DNA of 64,000 bases from Syngnathus acus (GCF_901709675.1 NC_051106.1:10674001-10738000), one strand, 5' to 3'. Shown: positions 1 through 12,910, numbered from the stretch's first letter. The notes: generated by a model from the letters alone, not told the origin. A program made the numbers and translations.

Positions 1-1582
1 CACAGCACAGCACTGCGCGCAGCGCAGCGCAGCCCTTGCCTTGCCTTTCCTTTCCTTGCCTTGCCTTTCCTTGCCTTGCCATACAAGCAGTCCCGGACTT
101 GTTTCTCGAGTGCAGCAGACATCCAGATGCATGGAAACCCCAACTCCTGCTCCCTCCTTTCCTGTCAACCCCTCCCCCTCATTCGCTTCCTTCCTTGCTT
201 CCTTCCTTGCTTCCTCCCTCTTGATCGTCCCACCCAGGGAAAGCTTACAATGGTCTTTCCAAACAAGCTGAAGAGAATAACAGCATTTTATTCTTTGCTC
301 TTCCATTTCACATCTTGGACGTCATCGTCCCATCACGATTAGAATTAGGTTACATTTTTGTGTTTACCAGTCTTCTAGCAGTCTTCAAACAGTGCCCATA
401 ATATTCATTTGATTGATTTGCCCTGATCTATTTGATTGTCTGCCCAAGTCACAATAAAAGAGACCTTGGGAGCATAAAATATTTCGCATGATAAACATGG
501 TTCACGACGCGGTGCTTGTGCATGAGATGTTGGCACCCTCTAGCGGACACAAAATCGAACAACACCAATCAATGCTGGACAGACGCGGAATTCTCAAAGC
601 TTTTTTTTCCTATTTCAAAGTTTGCTTGAGCTTCATGCCCTGAAAACGTGAGCTTCTCTGGAATCGTTGTACACAATTAGTGTACCGATTGGTTTTGGTC
701 GCTGAGTTACCAGTGGGCGGCTTCTAATAGTCTATGAACTTGCATACTCTGGCAAGTCAAAAGTACTTCCTGATATCTTCGTTTTGCATTTATATGATAA
801 TTCAGGATCGACAAGCAATGGTAAATAATTGTAAAATGCCGTTTTTATTTAAGAGGGAAAATTCAGCACATATATCCGTGTATATATAATATGTAGACGC
901 CACACAGCAAATATTTTGAAGGGAACTGTAGCCGCTGGCAAATCATTGCAACAGAAGGCTCTTCTATTCTTCTACACACAAATAGTAACATGGGACAAAT
1001 AGTTGGTACAATTGATTTGTATATAGAGCAACAATTGCCTAAAACTGACATACATTTGAAAATGGAAGATCATTTCTAAACATTATCTGTACTACATTAT
1101 GGACACCAGTAGAGGTCAACTCATCCTATTTGACCAAAAAAAATGAAAAGAAAAAGAGAAAAATGTTAAATGAGAAGTGGAAATACAAGGGAGGGGGGGG
1201 GGGGTGTCCTTGACTTACTGTGCCATAAATCTTTGCTGCACACTAACCAAAGATGATGGCAAGCTTTATTTGATTTCATAGCTATACTATATTTAAGTTG
1301 CGAGTTATTTTGAACTCTTTAAAATCCCCTCTGCACTTCCAGAGTAATCAGACCAAAGAGTGGGCGAGAGAGATCTCGGAGTAGAACCTAGAGGCCAAAT
1401 GCCACCACAGTGGAAGAGTCCAACATAGCCATGGGCCATGAAAAGCAAGCTGTTTGTTGCTACTTTCACCATTACATGACTGGAAGAGAAAAACATTTCT
1501 CTGCTGCTCCCTATTGAATTGACTCCTCTCTGTGCGCTTTATTTATTTCTCTCTCTCTCTCTCTCTCTTGCCCTAGCTCCAG
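1..1582. other. 5' edge, no gene recognised
   Basis: The first 240 bases are pyrimidine-rich (CCTTG)n and (CTTC)n-like low-complexity sequence. The rest is AT-rich and has no open frame that looks like protein. The 3' UTR of the minus-strand ptp4a2 gene probably covers the right part, because AATAAA-type signals lie on the minus strand here. Nothing else could be supported. Confidence 0.5.
1538..1543 (-). terminator. candidate poly(A) signal of ptp4a2
   Basis: TTTATT on the plus strand reads AATAAA on the minus strand, about 340 bases beyond the ptp4a2 stop codon. A second AATAAA (minus) is near 1265-1270. Both are plausible 3' ends, and neither has transcript support here. Confidence 0.4.
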
Positions 1583-1860
1583 GGAGTCATCAAGAGCATC
1601 GTTTTGAAGATGTGAACGACTTGAAAAAGCCTATGTGGACGGCGCTGCGGAGGATCCCGGAAGAAGTGCACGAAAAGGCTGGAAACGTGTCCACGGGGAA
1701 GACGTCCTACTTGTGCTTTGCATCGGAAATGGTCGACAAAGATGAGAAGTCTTCTAGAAAGTGGAATAGCTCCGAGGATAATCTTAATGAAATGTTTCGC
1801 AGACATCTTCAACTTATTGAAGAAATAACATCATCTAAAAACATGCTTGAGCCACGCTGA
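1583..1860 (+). CDS. putative terminal coding exon, unknown gene
   Basis: An open frame of about 92 codons follows a textbook 3' splice site: a (CT)n tract, then CTAGCTCCAG directly before position 1583. It ends in TGA at 1858-1860. The peptide is hydrophilic and rich in K and E; its C-terminal 25 residues look helical (NLNEMFRRHLQLIEEI). I do not recognise the family. No upstream exon was found in the window, so the gene would enter from the left. The stop is only 17 bases from the ptp4a2 stop on the other strand, so the exon would be antisense to the ptp4a2 3' UTR. It may therefore be a chance frame. Confidence 0.3.
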
Positions 1861-1877
1861 CGATCGCTTGTTGCTTC

Positions 1878-3164
1878 CTACTGTATTGCGCAACTCTGTC
1901 CGTTAGCATCTTTGGAGCGCAAGCGCAGCTTTGGTTTGTAGTTTTCCAGGAAAAGCAGCTGCTTGGAGTTGAAAGCTCCACGACGCTTCCTGAAAAACAA
2001 CATTCATCATGACGCTTGCCATGCGAGTGAGTGAGTGAGGTACCTTTGAAGAGATTGACGCACGTCCATTGAAGAGCTTGCCCAAATGAGCAAAAAAGGT
2101 GCCATCGGGTACTCACAGTCTTATGAAGTGAACGGCATCTTCGTATGCCATCCCGCACTCAATCAGAGCAATGGCTACCAGCACTGGAGCTCTGGGGGAA
2201 GAAAAGAAAAAAGAAAGTCCAGCTCAGCTGTTCTTTAGACCGGCAACTCGGTAAGGTTCCATGATTTGAATGCGTTTTGGAATTTGGTTGCAGCTTCATT
2301 TTGAGGAGACTGATTCTATTGACTCAAATGATTGACTATTTTGAAACCCTGCGGCTTTAAATGTGACGCAGTTCGGCTTGGTGGATTGTTACGAGTGAGC
2401 TTCACGCCGCCAATAGAGCGATCGCATCTGACCAATGAAAGGCGTCACAAGGGACCAACAAATGGGTCAGTGTTCACGCTACATTGGCGGCGGCAGTAGC
2501 GGCAGTGGGATTTGTGCCCTGGCATGAGGGCAAACGTACCTTCCCAGTCCAGCCACGCAATGCACAGCCACGCAGCAGCCGGGCTCATCTCGAAACTTGC
2601 TCTGCAAAAGACTCAGCCAATCGTCAACCACTTGATCGGGTGGGGAAGAGCCATCTTCAAATGGCATATCCTGAAACAAAGACAATGTGCGCAAAGAAAA
2701 AAGAAAAAAAACAAATGGGTTAGCCATCTCAGGCAGCCAGATGATCCCTTTAAGCCCATGACACAACTCTGGGTAAGCATGAAAACGGACAGCTGCGGGG
2801 GGTCGGACGTTTGCAGCGTCAAAAAACAGGGCCATCGCCGGCCAGTAAGGCAGATCAGTGCACATCTGATTTCACTTGGCTGCCCGTGCAGCACCTCACT
2901 CACCAGGACCCGAATGCCTTCTTGCTCCACCGGTGCCTTGTCGTAGGTCGCAGCGCACACTCTTACCAGGGTGTTAGCGCCATATGCCTTGAGATCCTTT
3001 GGATCAATACACAATTCAGTGTGACACAAAAGAATCCTATCAAAGCTATTATTCAAATTGGGTCTTACTTCTATGAACCTCCCGAGCTGTGCATTGGTGG
3101 GGTTGTGCGTGATGAGGAACCTTAAATTGTCATAAGAGATTTCCACCGGGGCAAGTCGATTCAT
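1878..3164 (-). CDS. ptp4a2: PRL-family tyrosine phosphatase (PTP4A2)
   Basis: Five coding exons on the minus strand: 3069-3164, 2904-2996, 2540-2670, 2117-2191 and 1878-1989. All phases match and give 168 aa; PRL phosphatases are about 167-173 aa. The start [16 protein letters not shown] is the family N-terminus. The P-loop HCVAGLGR carries the catalytic Cys and invariant Arg. PRLs are prenylated phosphatases of the plasma membrane and endosomes that bind CNNM magnesium transporters (family knowledge). The stretch [18 protein letters not shown] plus ALIECGM fits PTP4A2 better than PTP4A1 or PTP4A3. Oddities: the usual WPFDDG loop reads MPFEDG, with the second Asp (general acid) kept, and the CaaX end is SCAIQ instead of the usual double-Cys form. 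A basic stretch (KPKLRLRSK) precedes it. The next gene to the right is divergent. Confidence 0.93.
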
Positions 3165-6100
3165 TTTGACACCCACAGAAGTGTTCCTTCCACTTAGTGG
3201 CGAATGGGTTTGTTGAACGCAGGTCGAATGGGAGAGAGAATCTTCGAATAAGCGAGATGGGAAACTTGGGAGCAAATGAAAAAAGATCAAGCCAGCCTTC
3301 AAAGGTCAATCCATCCACAGAAGTAACTCAAATCAAGCGACCGATGAGAGGGAAGGCGGAGGTGACAAATAAACAAAGCCTCTGCTGTTCCGCCAGAATT
3401 TCATGTGCTTTGACACAACAACAGGGAAGATCTGCAAAGACAGTGTGTGTTATATTTTTACGATGACTATTATTTATCACTCAGACCCACCTACCTACCT
3501 GTGAGTATATGCGTGCGTGCGTGTGTGAATGGCAACGTTTGCTTTCGTCTTTCTGGTGGTTCACTTGTCCACAATGAGCAGCAGGTGTTGGGCTTGGCAG
3601 AACTCCCTTTCACGCCTTGCAACTGCCATACATGAGCAGCCTGGGAAAAGACAACAAAGAGAAAGACAATACCATGGCTATATGGGAAGCTCAATCGATA
3701 TATGCACTTACTGCCTCAATGACTGAGGGTGTCTCTGCAAGTCAAAATACTTTACGTTTGCTCTTTCGATTTGGGTTTAGAAATACTTTGGATTGTATTC
3801 CGGGTGGGACAAGTGCACAAATCACCAATAGTTCCGGTGCCATCAAGTTCTTAGCGGAGAGAATGAGGGTACGTTTCTGAGGCTTCCACAAGTAAAAGGA
3901 GCAAATACTCACTGTGATGTGCGCTGAGGAGACCGTTCATTGAGCACACACAGGACAATGTGACGGCTGTTGGATGTGGACACACCATTGATGAAGATGC
4001 TGATGTTTTGCTTCTGCTCACGGCTGACAACGGCCTGCTAGCTTGATGCTAAGCTTTGCAATAGAAAGAAACAACATTAGCTTCGGGTAGCTTGCAGCGA
4101 CAACGATCAAGTGAGCGTTTATTCAACAAAATCATCTGCACAAATAGCGACGTGTGCTCTGACAAATATTCGAAATGCCATGTCGAACACATTGAGAGCA
4201 CGTTGACAAAAATCGATACAAGTGACACTGAAAAACACTCACGGTTTCAGGGGTTCGTTATAGACATCTAGAGCACACAAAGGGACAAATATGTCCGATA
4301 AACGACTTCCAAAAAGGACTCCGAATTGGACTCGTCTTAACCGATTGGCAATGTAACGTTAACCAAGCGTCAATACACGACGCCAAAACATGGCCTGTAA
4401 AAACAACAAGAGAAAGCTTGATCAAACATCACTTACACTTAATTCGGACCAAAGAGTTTCCAAAAAGGCGGATCGCAAAAACAAGACAACGTTCCAAACA
4501 AATACACGAGATGCGGCCAAATCAACCCGTGAATAGCTTGCTAAGCCCACCTTCTTCTTTTTTAATTAAGATGACGGATTGCAAAGCGGTACAATAGCGC
4601 TACCTTGCGGACGGGAGTGTGAACAGCATCTAAAGAGACGGGGCAAGAATCACCCTGTTTGGTATTTGTTGCCAAGCCATCGAGCTCATTTTGACACTTC
4701 AAATCCAAATCAGCATTGCATGGCACAAAGCGAAAAACCAATGTAAAAATGGTAGCATTGGGGCAATCTCCTTAGGGTAAATTGGACATGCAGGGAGGAT
4801 GGGAGGGAGGATGCGAGGGAGGGAGGGAGGATGCGAGGGAGGGAGGGAGGGAGGGAGGGAGGGAGGTCCAAATGTACATAGATGGCTAGATAAACACAAG
4901 CAAGTCAAAGAGTACTATTTACACACTCTTTTTGACTTCATAATACAGTGTTTAGCTCAACAAACTCGATTACATTGAGAAGTACTGTAAGGAGGTGGCT
5001 ATTGGAATGATATCATTTACAAAAATGAGGATTCTTTTTGTAGTACTATACTTATGTTCCTATACTGCTGGGAGAGCCCTTGAAACATTTGAATACTGTG
5101 TGCAGCAGACGGACGGGTGTGGCTCGGCGGCAGGCACACTCTTCATCTCCACAAAGTCATTTGTGGTTAAATCAGAAAAAAAAAGATGCTTTACATTTAG
5201 TTTCCTTTTCCTTTAAACCATACAGACTGATTGCTTCTTTCCCATTCCTTGAGATAGACGTTGAAGCCTGTCTGACAAGACAGGGCACGTGCGTGCGTGC
5301 GTGTTTGTGTGAGATGACGTCGAAGCCTCTGAATCTGGTTTGGCAAGGTTTGTGGAAAAGGCGAGCAGGAAGAGACAATCCCTGAAAGGCGGAAAAGAAC
5401 TCAAGAGTTGTTCAAAGCTGTTTCACAGCCTAGGCTAAGATGCTGTTGTAAATTGATAGATCCTTTCTTGTTTGGGGAAATTACTCTTTCGAGTTGCTTT
5501 CAGCACTAGGTAAGTTCAAATCTGCTTTACTGCTTTCACTGTGTCTGTGGCAAGCTCAACATCCTTCTCGGAACAGAAACACGAGTGAATGCTTTGAAAG
5601 TGGCTTGTTTTTTTTACATCTAACGTTGTTGGTTTGATTTGAGTGTGTGTTACTATTGGTGTTGCCTTCCATTCTGATTTCCGAGTTAGAAAGTGATTCA
5701 AATCATTGTCATTCATCAAGACCTTACAATCAATATCCACAAATGACCATGACATGTTTTGCCGCTCAGATTTGGTGATGGGGGTCCAATTCATACTGTA
5801 GGTTGTTAGATGACATGGCATCTTGTCAATCAAGCATCACTGAAGATCAATGCCAAGGAGAGCCCGAGTTGTCGGCTTGAAACAGAATAGCTCTCCGTGC
5901 CCCAAGCCTTGGCTGCTTGGGGGAATCCAAATAAAATCTTGTTTTTGTTCTTTCAAAGCAAATCATTGAGCGGGTGAGCTGTGACTAATGCGGGAAGAAT
6001 TCATGCCTGTTGCACCGTCAAGAAGGACTTCCCTCCCCTTTTTCATAGTGGAACCTGCTCTCTTGTCAGCAGACTGTTGTCACAAAGTCTGTATAGTAAG

Positions 6101-6607
6101 CCGGCATCTTTTAAAAGAGATGGCTTTTCAATTGACAATGACATCAATCGTCTGTTTGGGGAAAAGGATCTCGTAGCACAAAAACGTCTTGGCGTTTGAC
6201 CAGGGGCGTGTCGACGTTTTACTTTGTGCCCCCTGTTCCAATGTGACAAACTTCAATGATAATTGAAGCTTCTTTTTTTGTTTCTTCAAGTCAGATGAGT
6301 ATGAAATCGGTTGCGAGGCACCCACCCGATGCATGTGTCACACAACCTTTCTTCTCTTGGATGTTTGACTTGCTGTGAAGAACTTGATGCAAGTTTGCGC
6401 CTGCCAGGCTTTTGTGACGTAAGAGCGAGCGAGCGAGGCGCGGCCGATCGGCCCTTATCCACGCCGATTCTGTTTCTTGTATTGCCGTGCGTGCCGTTGC
6501 CAGGAATTGAACAACGATGGGGGGCTTCTAACTTTGTTTGCCTTTCCCTTACAGGTGGTGCATTTGTTGTGGTCGTTTTCCAACCTCGACAAGTTCAGGC
6601 CGCAAGG
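3165..6607. other. intergenic region between divergent ptp4a2 and connexin
   Basis: Holds the 5' UTR and promoter of ptp4a2 (minus) near 3165-4600 and the upstream region of the connexin (plus). The ptp4a2 untranslated first exon could not be placed. The many short open frames here (for example around 5516-5833 and 6311-6787) have no domain or codon signal and are taken as chance. Confidence 0.5.
4793..4864. repeat. (GGGA)n/(GGAT) microsatellite
   Basis: A purine-only stretch of GGGAGGGAGGAT-type units. It is the longest simple repeat of this intergenic region. Confidence 0.9.
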
Positions 6608-7761
6608 ATGAACTGGTCGGGACTCGAAAGCCTGTTGAGTGGAGTCAATAAGTACTCCACCGCCTTTGGGAGGATTTGGCTGTCCATGGTGTTTGTCTTC
6701 CGCGTGCTAGTGTTTGTGGTGGCAGCGCAGAGAGTTTGGGGCGACGACAGCAAAGACTTTGTGTGCAATACGCGACAGGTAAGATGAGGCTAACCAGCAT
6801 TTGACTCCATTTGCTCAGTTCGACCTTTGTCCAAAACAATCGAATCAAATGCTTGTCACAAGCGGCTTCAAGCCCTTCTCCAGCCAATCCGTATCCCCGC
6901 CAGTGATTGGCATCGTTGTCGGGACGCTGTCAAATTGCAAGTCGACAAGGAATGCTTTGTCCAATGAGTCGGCCGTGACTGGGTTTGCGAGCGTCTCTTT
7001 TGTTTAACTGGAGAAGACAACGAGTTTGACTTGTTTTCAGCCGGGATGCACCAACATCTGCTACGACCACATCTTCCCCATCTCCCACATCCGTCTGTGG
7101 GCACTGCAACTGATATTTGTCACCTGCCCGTCTCTACTGGTGATGGCTCACGTCAAATTCCGAGAAGAAAAGGACAAGAAGTACGTGGAGTCGCACCAAG
7201 GCTCTCACCTGTACGCAAACCCCGGCAAGAAGAGAGGAGGCCTGTGGTGGACTTACCTCCTAAGCTTGTTCTTCAAAGCCGGATTCGACATCTCCTTCCT
7301 ATACATTCTCTATCGGATTTACCACGGATACGACCTGCCCAGGTAAACGCTCGTTCCTTTTCACGTCGGACGAGATTTGCGTTTGATCGCTTTGGCTGTA
7401 ATCACGTCGCTCTGGCTCATTTCTCAGATTATCCAAGTGTTCACTGGATCCGTGCCCAAACACGGTGGACTGCTTCATCAGCCGGCCGACGGAGAAAAAG
7501 ATCTTCATGCTCTTCATGGTCACCTCCAGTGCTCTGTGCATCTTCATGTGCATTTGCGAGATGTTCTATCTGGTCGGCAAGCGCTTGGTCAAAAGATTCA
7601 AGGTCCGACACGAGAACCAGAGGATCGTGTTTGCCGATCAGCACGAGCTCACCAACATGGCCCCGCCCAGGTCGCGGTACAAAAAGACTGAGCGCACGCT
7701 GACTGACACAAACCAAAGCAAAAGTATGAGGAGGGAGGTGGGTGAGATCACAACGCTTTGA
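6608..7761 (+). CDS. beta-type connexin (Cx30.3/Cx31 group, GJB4-like)
   Basis: Three coding exons: 6608-6778, 7041-7342 and 7428-7761. Phases match and give 268 aa, the normal length for the Cx30-31 group. Connexins form hexameric hemichannels and gap junctions in the plasma membrane. All landmarks are present. The N-terminus is [20 protein letters not shown]. The first extracellular loop has C-x6-C-x3-C ([12 protein letters not shown]), and the second has C-x4-C-x5-C ([12 protein letters not shown]). Four membrane spans lie near residues 20-40, 75-95, 130-155 and 185-210. [14 protein letters not shown] and SRPTEKK are closest to mammalian GJB4, with GJB3 and GJB5 also similar, so no ortholog symbol is given. 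The coding region is broken by introns of 262 and 85 bases, whereas mammalian beta connexins have one coding exon. The mRNA start was not located. Confidence 0.93.
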
Positions 7762-8298
7762 TTTCTTTTTCCCCTGACAAATGTCAACGATTGGATATAC
7801 GTACTACGTCTGCACGTACATATATATCTATACACCACGTTGACTGACTGACTGAAATGCAAATGCTGGAGATCCTACCTTGGCTGAAGGTGGACAACAA
7901 CGGGTGCAGAAAATACCACACGCTCGGTCGCTGAACTGTGACGTGAAATCTCAATGTGTTGCTTGCCAACATCTTAGGTGAGCCCTTGCTGTTGAACAGC
8001 AATGTCTTCCCATAGATGAGTCCAGAGGTATTTGAACAGTGAGCCAATTCTCATGATTTTGCCTCTATAAATCATCAATTCATTGAAGTTATTCCAAAGA
8101 AATATTTCATTTAACATTTGCAGAGATTTTTTTCAAACATTTGTATCCACGTATGACAAATCATGGTTATGTGTGTAGGAATCAATCAACCAATCAATCA
8201 ATCACTCAATCAATCAATCAATCAATCAACCAACCAACCAATCAATCAATCAATCAATCAGTCAGTCATAATTGTTCAACTACCTGTGGACCTCTGGT

Positions 8299-8304
8299 AA
8301 TAAA
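8299..8304 (+). terminator. candidate poly(A) signal of the connexin gene
   Basis: AATAAA about 540 bases after the connexin stop codon, in an AT-rich setting. It is the first perfect signal downstream. No transcript evidence. Confidence 0.4.
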
Positions 8305-8462
8305 CTTGCTTGACATCAAATGTACAATGTTTATAAGATATACTCAAAAAGTAATGTTGATAATGAGTGAGCTGTTCAGAAGCAGCTCCAAAGGTCCCTC
8401 CCTCAGGTCATGCTAATTGGAAGAGGGAATTTTCAAAGTGAATATTCACACTAGAGCAGGGG

Positions 8463-8463
<1 letters not shown>

Positions 8464-8546
<83 letters not shown>

Positions 8547-8562
8547 ACGCACACACACACAC
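8464..8562. repeat. (CA)n microsatellite, compound with CACACG
   Basis: About 35 pure CA units followed by interrupted (CACACG) units. It produces spurious open frames in both strands. Confidence 0.95.
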
Positions 8563-9783
8563 CTCTATAAAAAAAGACATTCCCAGAAGCCAGGCGGGCC
8601 TATCTAGTGCTGCCCTTAACGCTTCATGCTGCATAGGGTCCATTTTTTTGTTTCGATGGGGATCGGTCGACTCAATGTCCTTGATTTCAAGGTGAGCTCT
8701 TGAATTGCAGCCCCAGCAGGAGGAGAAGACACCATGTGAAGGTGCCAGATCACACTAACACTTGCTAGTTTTGGAATCCACACATCCTGCCTGCGTGGTC
8801 TCAAAGGATGTGGATTGGAGTCATAGCCTATCAAATGAAAGCCAAAAGGCTCTTGAATCACTTGTGTGTGAATGCTGAGAGATCCTTTGCAGAGGCACTT
8901 ACTCTACATTTGGACTGAGAAAAAGAATAGATGCTGTATCTGGAAAATATTTCCACTGAGAAATGACAAGGGTTTTGCTTTTTATTTGATTTGTGGCACT
9001 GAGCAAATGTCTTTATTTGGGTTGGCGAGATCATTTCGGCATCTTTTCGCTCCTTTCCGCCGTGATTAAGTCCGACACAATGCTGTGTAACGCAAATCGG
9101 AAATAATGCTCGACTGACTACGTCCGACCTGGTTCTTGGAACAATCTGACTGAACAGCCAGCCACCTCCTGTTCAGACTTTGATGTACTTTTTTGATTGT
9201 TTGCCAAAGGCCCGCCGCCGCCGCCGCCGCCGCATGTTTCTGAATGCATTTTCGAATGCTGTCGCCACCTTATCGTTGCTGACGTGTTTTAGACGGAGCA
9301 TATTTTGTGCTTATTTATCAGACCTGCATATTACTTGGCTCCAAATGCAACATTTGGGAATGTTAATATAAGAGCCATGTGTGATGTCATTCATTCGATA
9401 CAATCCTTAACTTTTACGGGTCCTCTACGGATGAAGCTCTGCTGGATGTGAGTGTTTAGAAATGTTTTCTAGTTTTTAATTCAAAGTATGTGACAAAACA
9501 AGAAGAGCAGTGTGTTTGTAGACCCAGTGAAAACAAGAAATAGATGAATGCATAGTATTCTAGGAGCAGACGATAAGGTCATAAATGGAACTACCCAGTG
9601 CCATATCGATCGATGTACGTACGTATATGATCATCATAAGATTGCTAAAACAACAAATGTTTTGGTGGCCTATTAGAGCAGGATGCTTAGGAGGTATTTG
9701 CAGGTGTAGTACCACTCATCATTATGTAACCTGTCTTCCTACTGGCTGCCAGTTTTCCACAGGGGGTGTGCATGCGCAGGCGG

Positions 9784-9785
<2 letters not shown>

Positions 9786-9876
<91 letters not shown>

Positions 9877-9909
9877 TTGGGCGACACACACACACACACA
9901 CACACACAC
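9786..9909. repeat. (GT)n and (AC)n facing repeat pair
   Basis: About 45 GT units (9786-9875), an 8-base spacer, then 13 AC units (9884-9909). The two arrays are complementary in inverted orientation and can fold into a hairpin. Confidence 0.95.
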
Positions 9910-10845
9910 GTTACACACAAATCAGCAGCGCTTGCTGTGATAGCCCACATTGCTCCTTTGTGTGAGCTGCAGCCCAGGTTTAAAATAGCTCTTTTAGCAT
10001 GATATTTGGGAGGCTGTTATATCATCATCTCTTCCTGGTACCCTCTTACACTTTGTCACTTCACTCACGTCAATCTCATACGTCATATGCACATTGTCTC
10101 CTTTGATATTGGACTGTAAATGAAATTGTAAGATTTGTTTTCATTGCAAGCAATATGTTTGTGCAGTCTTTGCTTGTTGCTGAATTCAAAGAAGCTGTCT
10201 GTATGTGGCATAAGTACATGCTGGTAAATATTCATCATAACTGCTGATGACGATTAAAACAAACAAGAAAAATAGCCCCGCTGCAGTATTTATCAAAAGA
10301 TTGAGGCGACCTTGAATCACGCGTGGATGTGTGAGTCTTTGTGTTAGATATTCAAACCACTAGCACCCACGTAGAAAACATTCACATGGACAATAAAGAA
10401 AAAAAAAAAAGCTTGCAACCACCAACCCACCCACCCACACACACTCATACACACGGCAATATGAAGGAAATTGTTGGGAGCAAGAAGGGAGCTGTAATAG
10501 CGATGGGCTTCACTCGTTACATAAATGGCAACGGCAATCGTTACAAGGCTGAATTGCAAATAACGAGTCACTCGCTGCATTTCTTTCATGGTCACTGCAG
10601 ACAGAGCAAAGCAACAATCTGGATACAATCCCATCAGATTGAACCCGACTACTCAAACACTCATTTCCTTCTTACTTGCTCTGGCAAAGAGACACTTTGG
10701 AGCAGATTGCTTCAATTGTGACCTGGCTGAGAGGTGACAACCTCTGCCTTCAAGGATATCAAATGCTGCTAGCCTACCCCCCCAATGAGAACTCATCCCT
10801 TTGGAGAGGAGGAATGGACTACGAACTCAACCTTGACCCCAGCTA

Positions 10846-10910
10846 GCTCAGCTCAGCTCAGCTCAGCTCAGCTCTTCTCTTCTCTTCTCTTCTCTTCTCT
10901 CTCTTCTCTT
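10846..10910. repeat. (GCTCA)n then (TCTTC)n pentanucleotide repeats
   Basis: Five-base units GCTCA change abruptly into TCTTC units. A complementary (GAAGA)n array lies 540 bases to the right. Confidence 0.9.
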
Positions 10911-11156
10911 GAAAATGTCATTTCTATGATCCGATTTGTCCTACAGCAAAAGGCTGTGATCTGGTCCAGTAATCCCCTCGGTGCCTGAAGAACTGGCACA
11001 CGAATTAACTATTCATCAAGGTAGTCTCACTCTCTGGCAACTGCTCTAATTAATCAGCTTTATATAGATGGCCAGACCTACATTACTGACCCTGCACCCC
11101 ATCCCGACATACGTACAATGCATCTCAAACAGATGGTGCCACGGGCTATCATGTGC

Positions 11157-11191
<35 letters not shown>

Positions 11192-11447
11192 TGGACCTTC
11201 CTGACCTCATAGTTCATGCCGAGAGGTGGCTGGGGTGGAACATGGATGCCCCCATCTCAGGGAAATGTATGCCTAGACAGCAATAAGAGAGCAAGCACAA
11301 ATGCAACAAGATCAGGAATGGTCAAGAAAATGAGGTACAACGGGAAAAGGCAGTATATAGCATCTGCATGGATTGTTTTTTCCAACTTTATTGACAATAG
11401 AAAGGCAAAATGTAGCACCTGCCTGCAAGGGGGAGGCGGGCTAACAT

Positions 11448-11521
11448 GAAGAGAAGAGAAGAGAAGAGAAGAGAAGAGAAGAGAAGAGAAGAGAAGAGAA
11501 GAGAAGAGAAGAGAAGAGAAG
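11448..11521. repeat. (GAGAA)n pentanucleotide array
   Basis: About 14 nearly perfect GAGAA units. It is the inverse complement of the TCTTC array at 10873-10910. Confidence 0.95.
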
Positions 11522-12859
11522 GTGCCAGTATCGCTAATGGAGCTTTTGTTGCTAATGCACATTGTTAGCAACGGCAGAGAATCTTCTCCAAAACAGGACA
11601 CAAAGCGGATCAGCTCCTCAAAGCTGATTTGATGTTCCTCAATGCCAATCTTATCTACAGACAATTTATGAAGATTTTTTTTTCCGTTGATCTTTTTTGA
11701 ATTGATATTTTGTTGTGCCATTTAAAGTGATCCCATATATTGGTTAATTGCGGACCAATAACAAGGGACAAGTTAACAAAACAAAAAAAAAAAAAAAGGA
11801 CGGACTGAGGACAAACAGAAGTGTTTTTTCGTCCCTTCGTGTAATGGTTGTCTGTTTCTGGGACAAATGGCGCCGCCTAACCTCGCAATTCGTCCGTTTT
11901 GGCAAACGACTATGGAGGTTAGGGCTTTCCGTTGAGTGTTAATTGTCAACTCAGGTGGTCAACATTTGAAAACGGATGTGGACATTTCTTCAAAATCAAA
12001 ATGATTTCAAAACTAGAAACTATTTTATGAAACAGTAGATACATTCACTGTGTTCTTTAAATGGCACCAAATAAAGCAGATTCATCATATTGTTGAAATT
12101 GGAAAAACAATCGAAGGATTTCCAGCAAGATAATAACACATCAGCGTTCAAATGTACTTGTAATTATTTGCACCAACAAAAGTGGCAAAAAAAAACAGAG
12201 AATGATCATTATTGATATCTTAGAGAAAGACTAAACTGTGCCATCTGACTTGGGATGAGTTTGACAGCCACCCCTCTTTGAATAATAGCTCTACTGAAAG
12301 GAATGCTATCTAAAAAGTCATAGCCAGAAAATGAAACGCATCATAAACTACAGTCAAGTACACCAATCACTCGTTTTTCACATAGCATGGGTTTGTAAGC
12401 ATATTGCTCAATGATCAATACATTCACATTTCCAAGTCTAAAATAAATGTCAATAAATGCCTCCAATAAGATGGGATGCTTCCATCCGCGCATGTTCATC
12501 GCATACTTTGTAAATAGACTTGAAGGCTCAAAGTTGAAAATATATTGGTCACACACACGCTGTTAAATACGACGCTGCAATATTTATCAAATCAACTGTA
12601 CAAACTGAACTGCTTGACAATTCTTAAAGGTTTGTTGGTAAATACATCCACGAGTTAGCGAAAAATGAAAATATTTGGAGATTTTTGGCTTCCAGCTCTC
12701 ACATATGTACCTTTTCGAAGTGAAGAACCACCATCAACATGATACACTTTGCTGTTCTCGTAATTGTGTCTGCATTGTACATTCAACAAGATCATATTGT
12801 GTGCAATTAGCCAACTGTGTATCTTTTAAATGATGCCTTTCTGACAGTCTGAACCTTCC

Positions 12860-12910
<51 letters not shown>

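Noticed and set aside
7465-7761. Separate short gene starting at GTG
   Set aside because: It is the third coding exon of the connexin, joined in phase at 7428.
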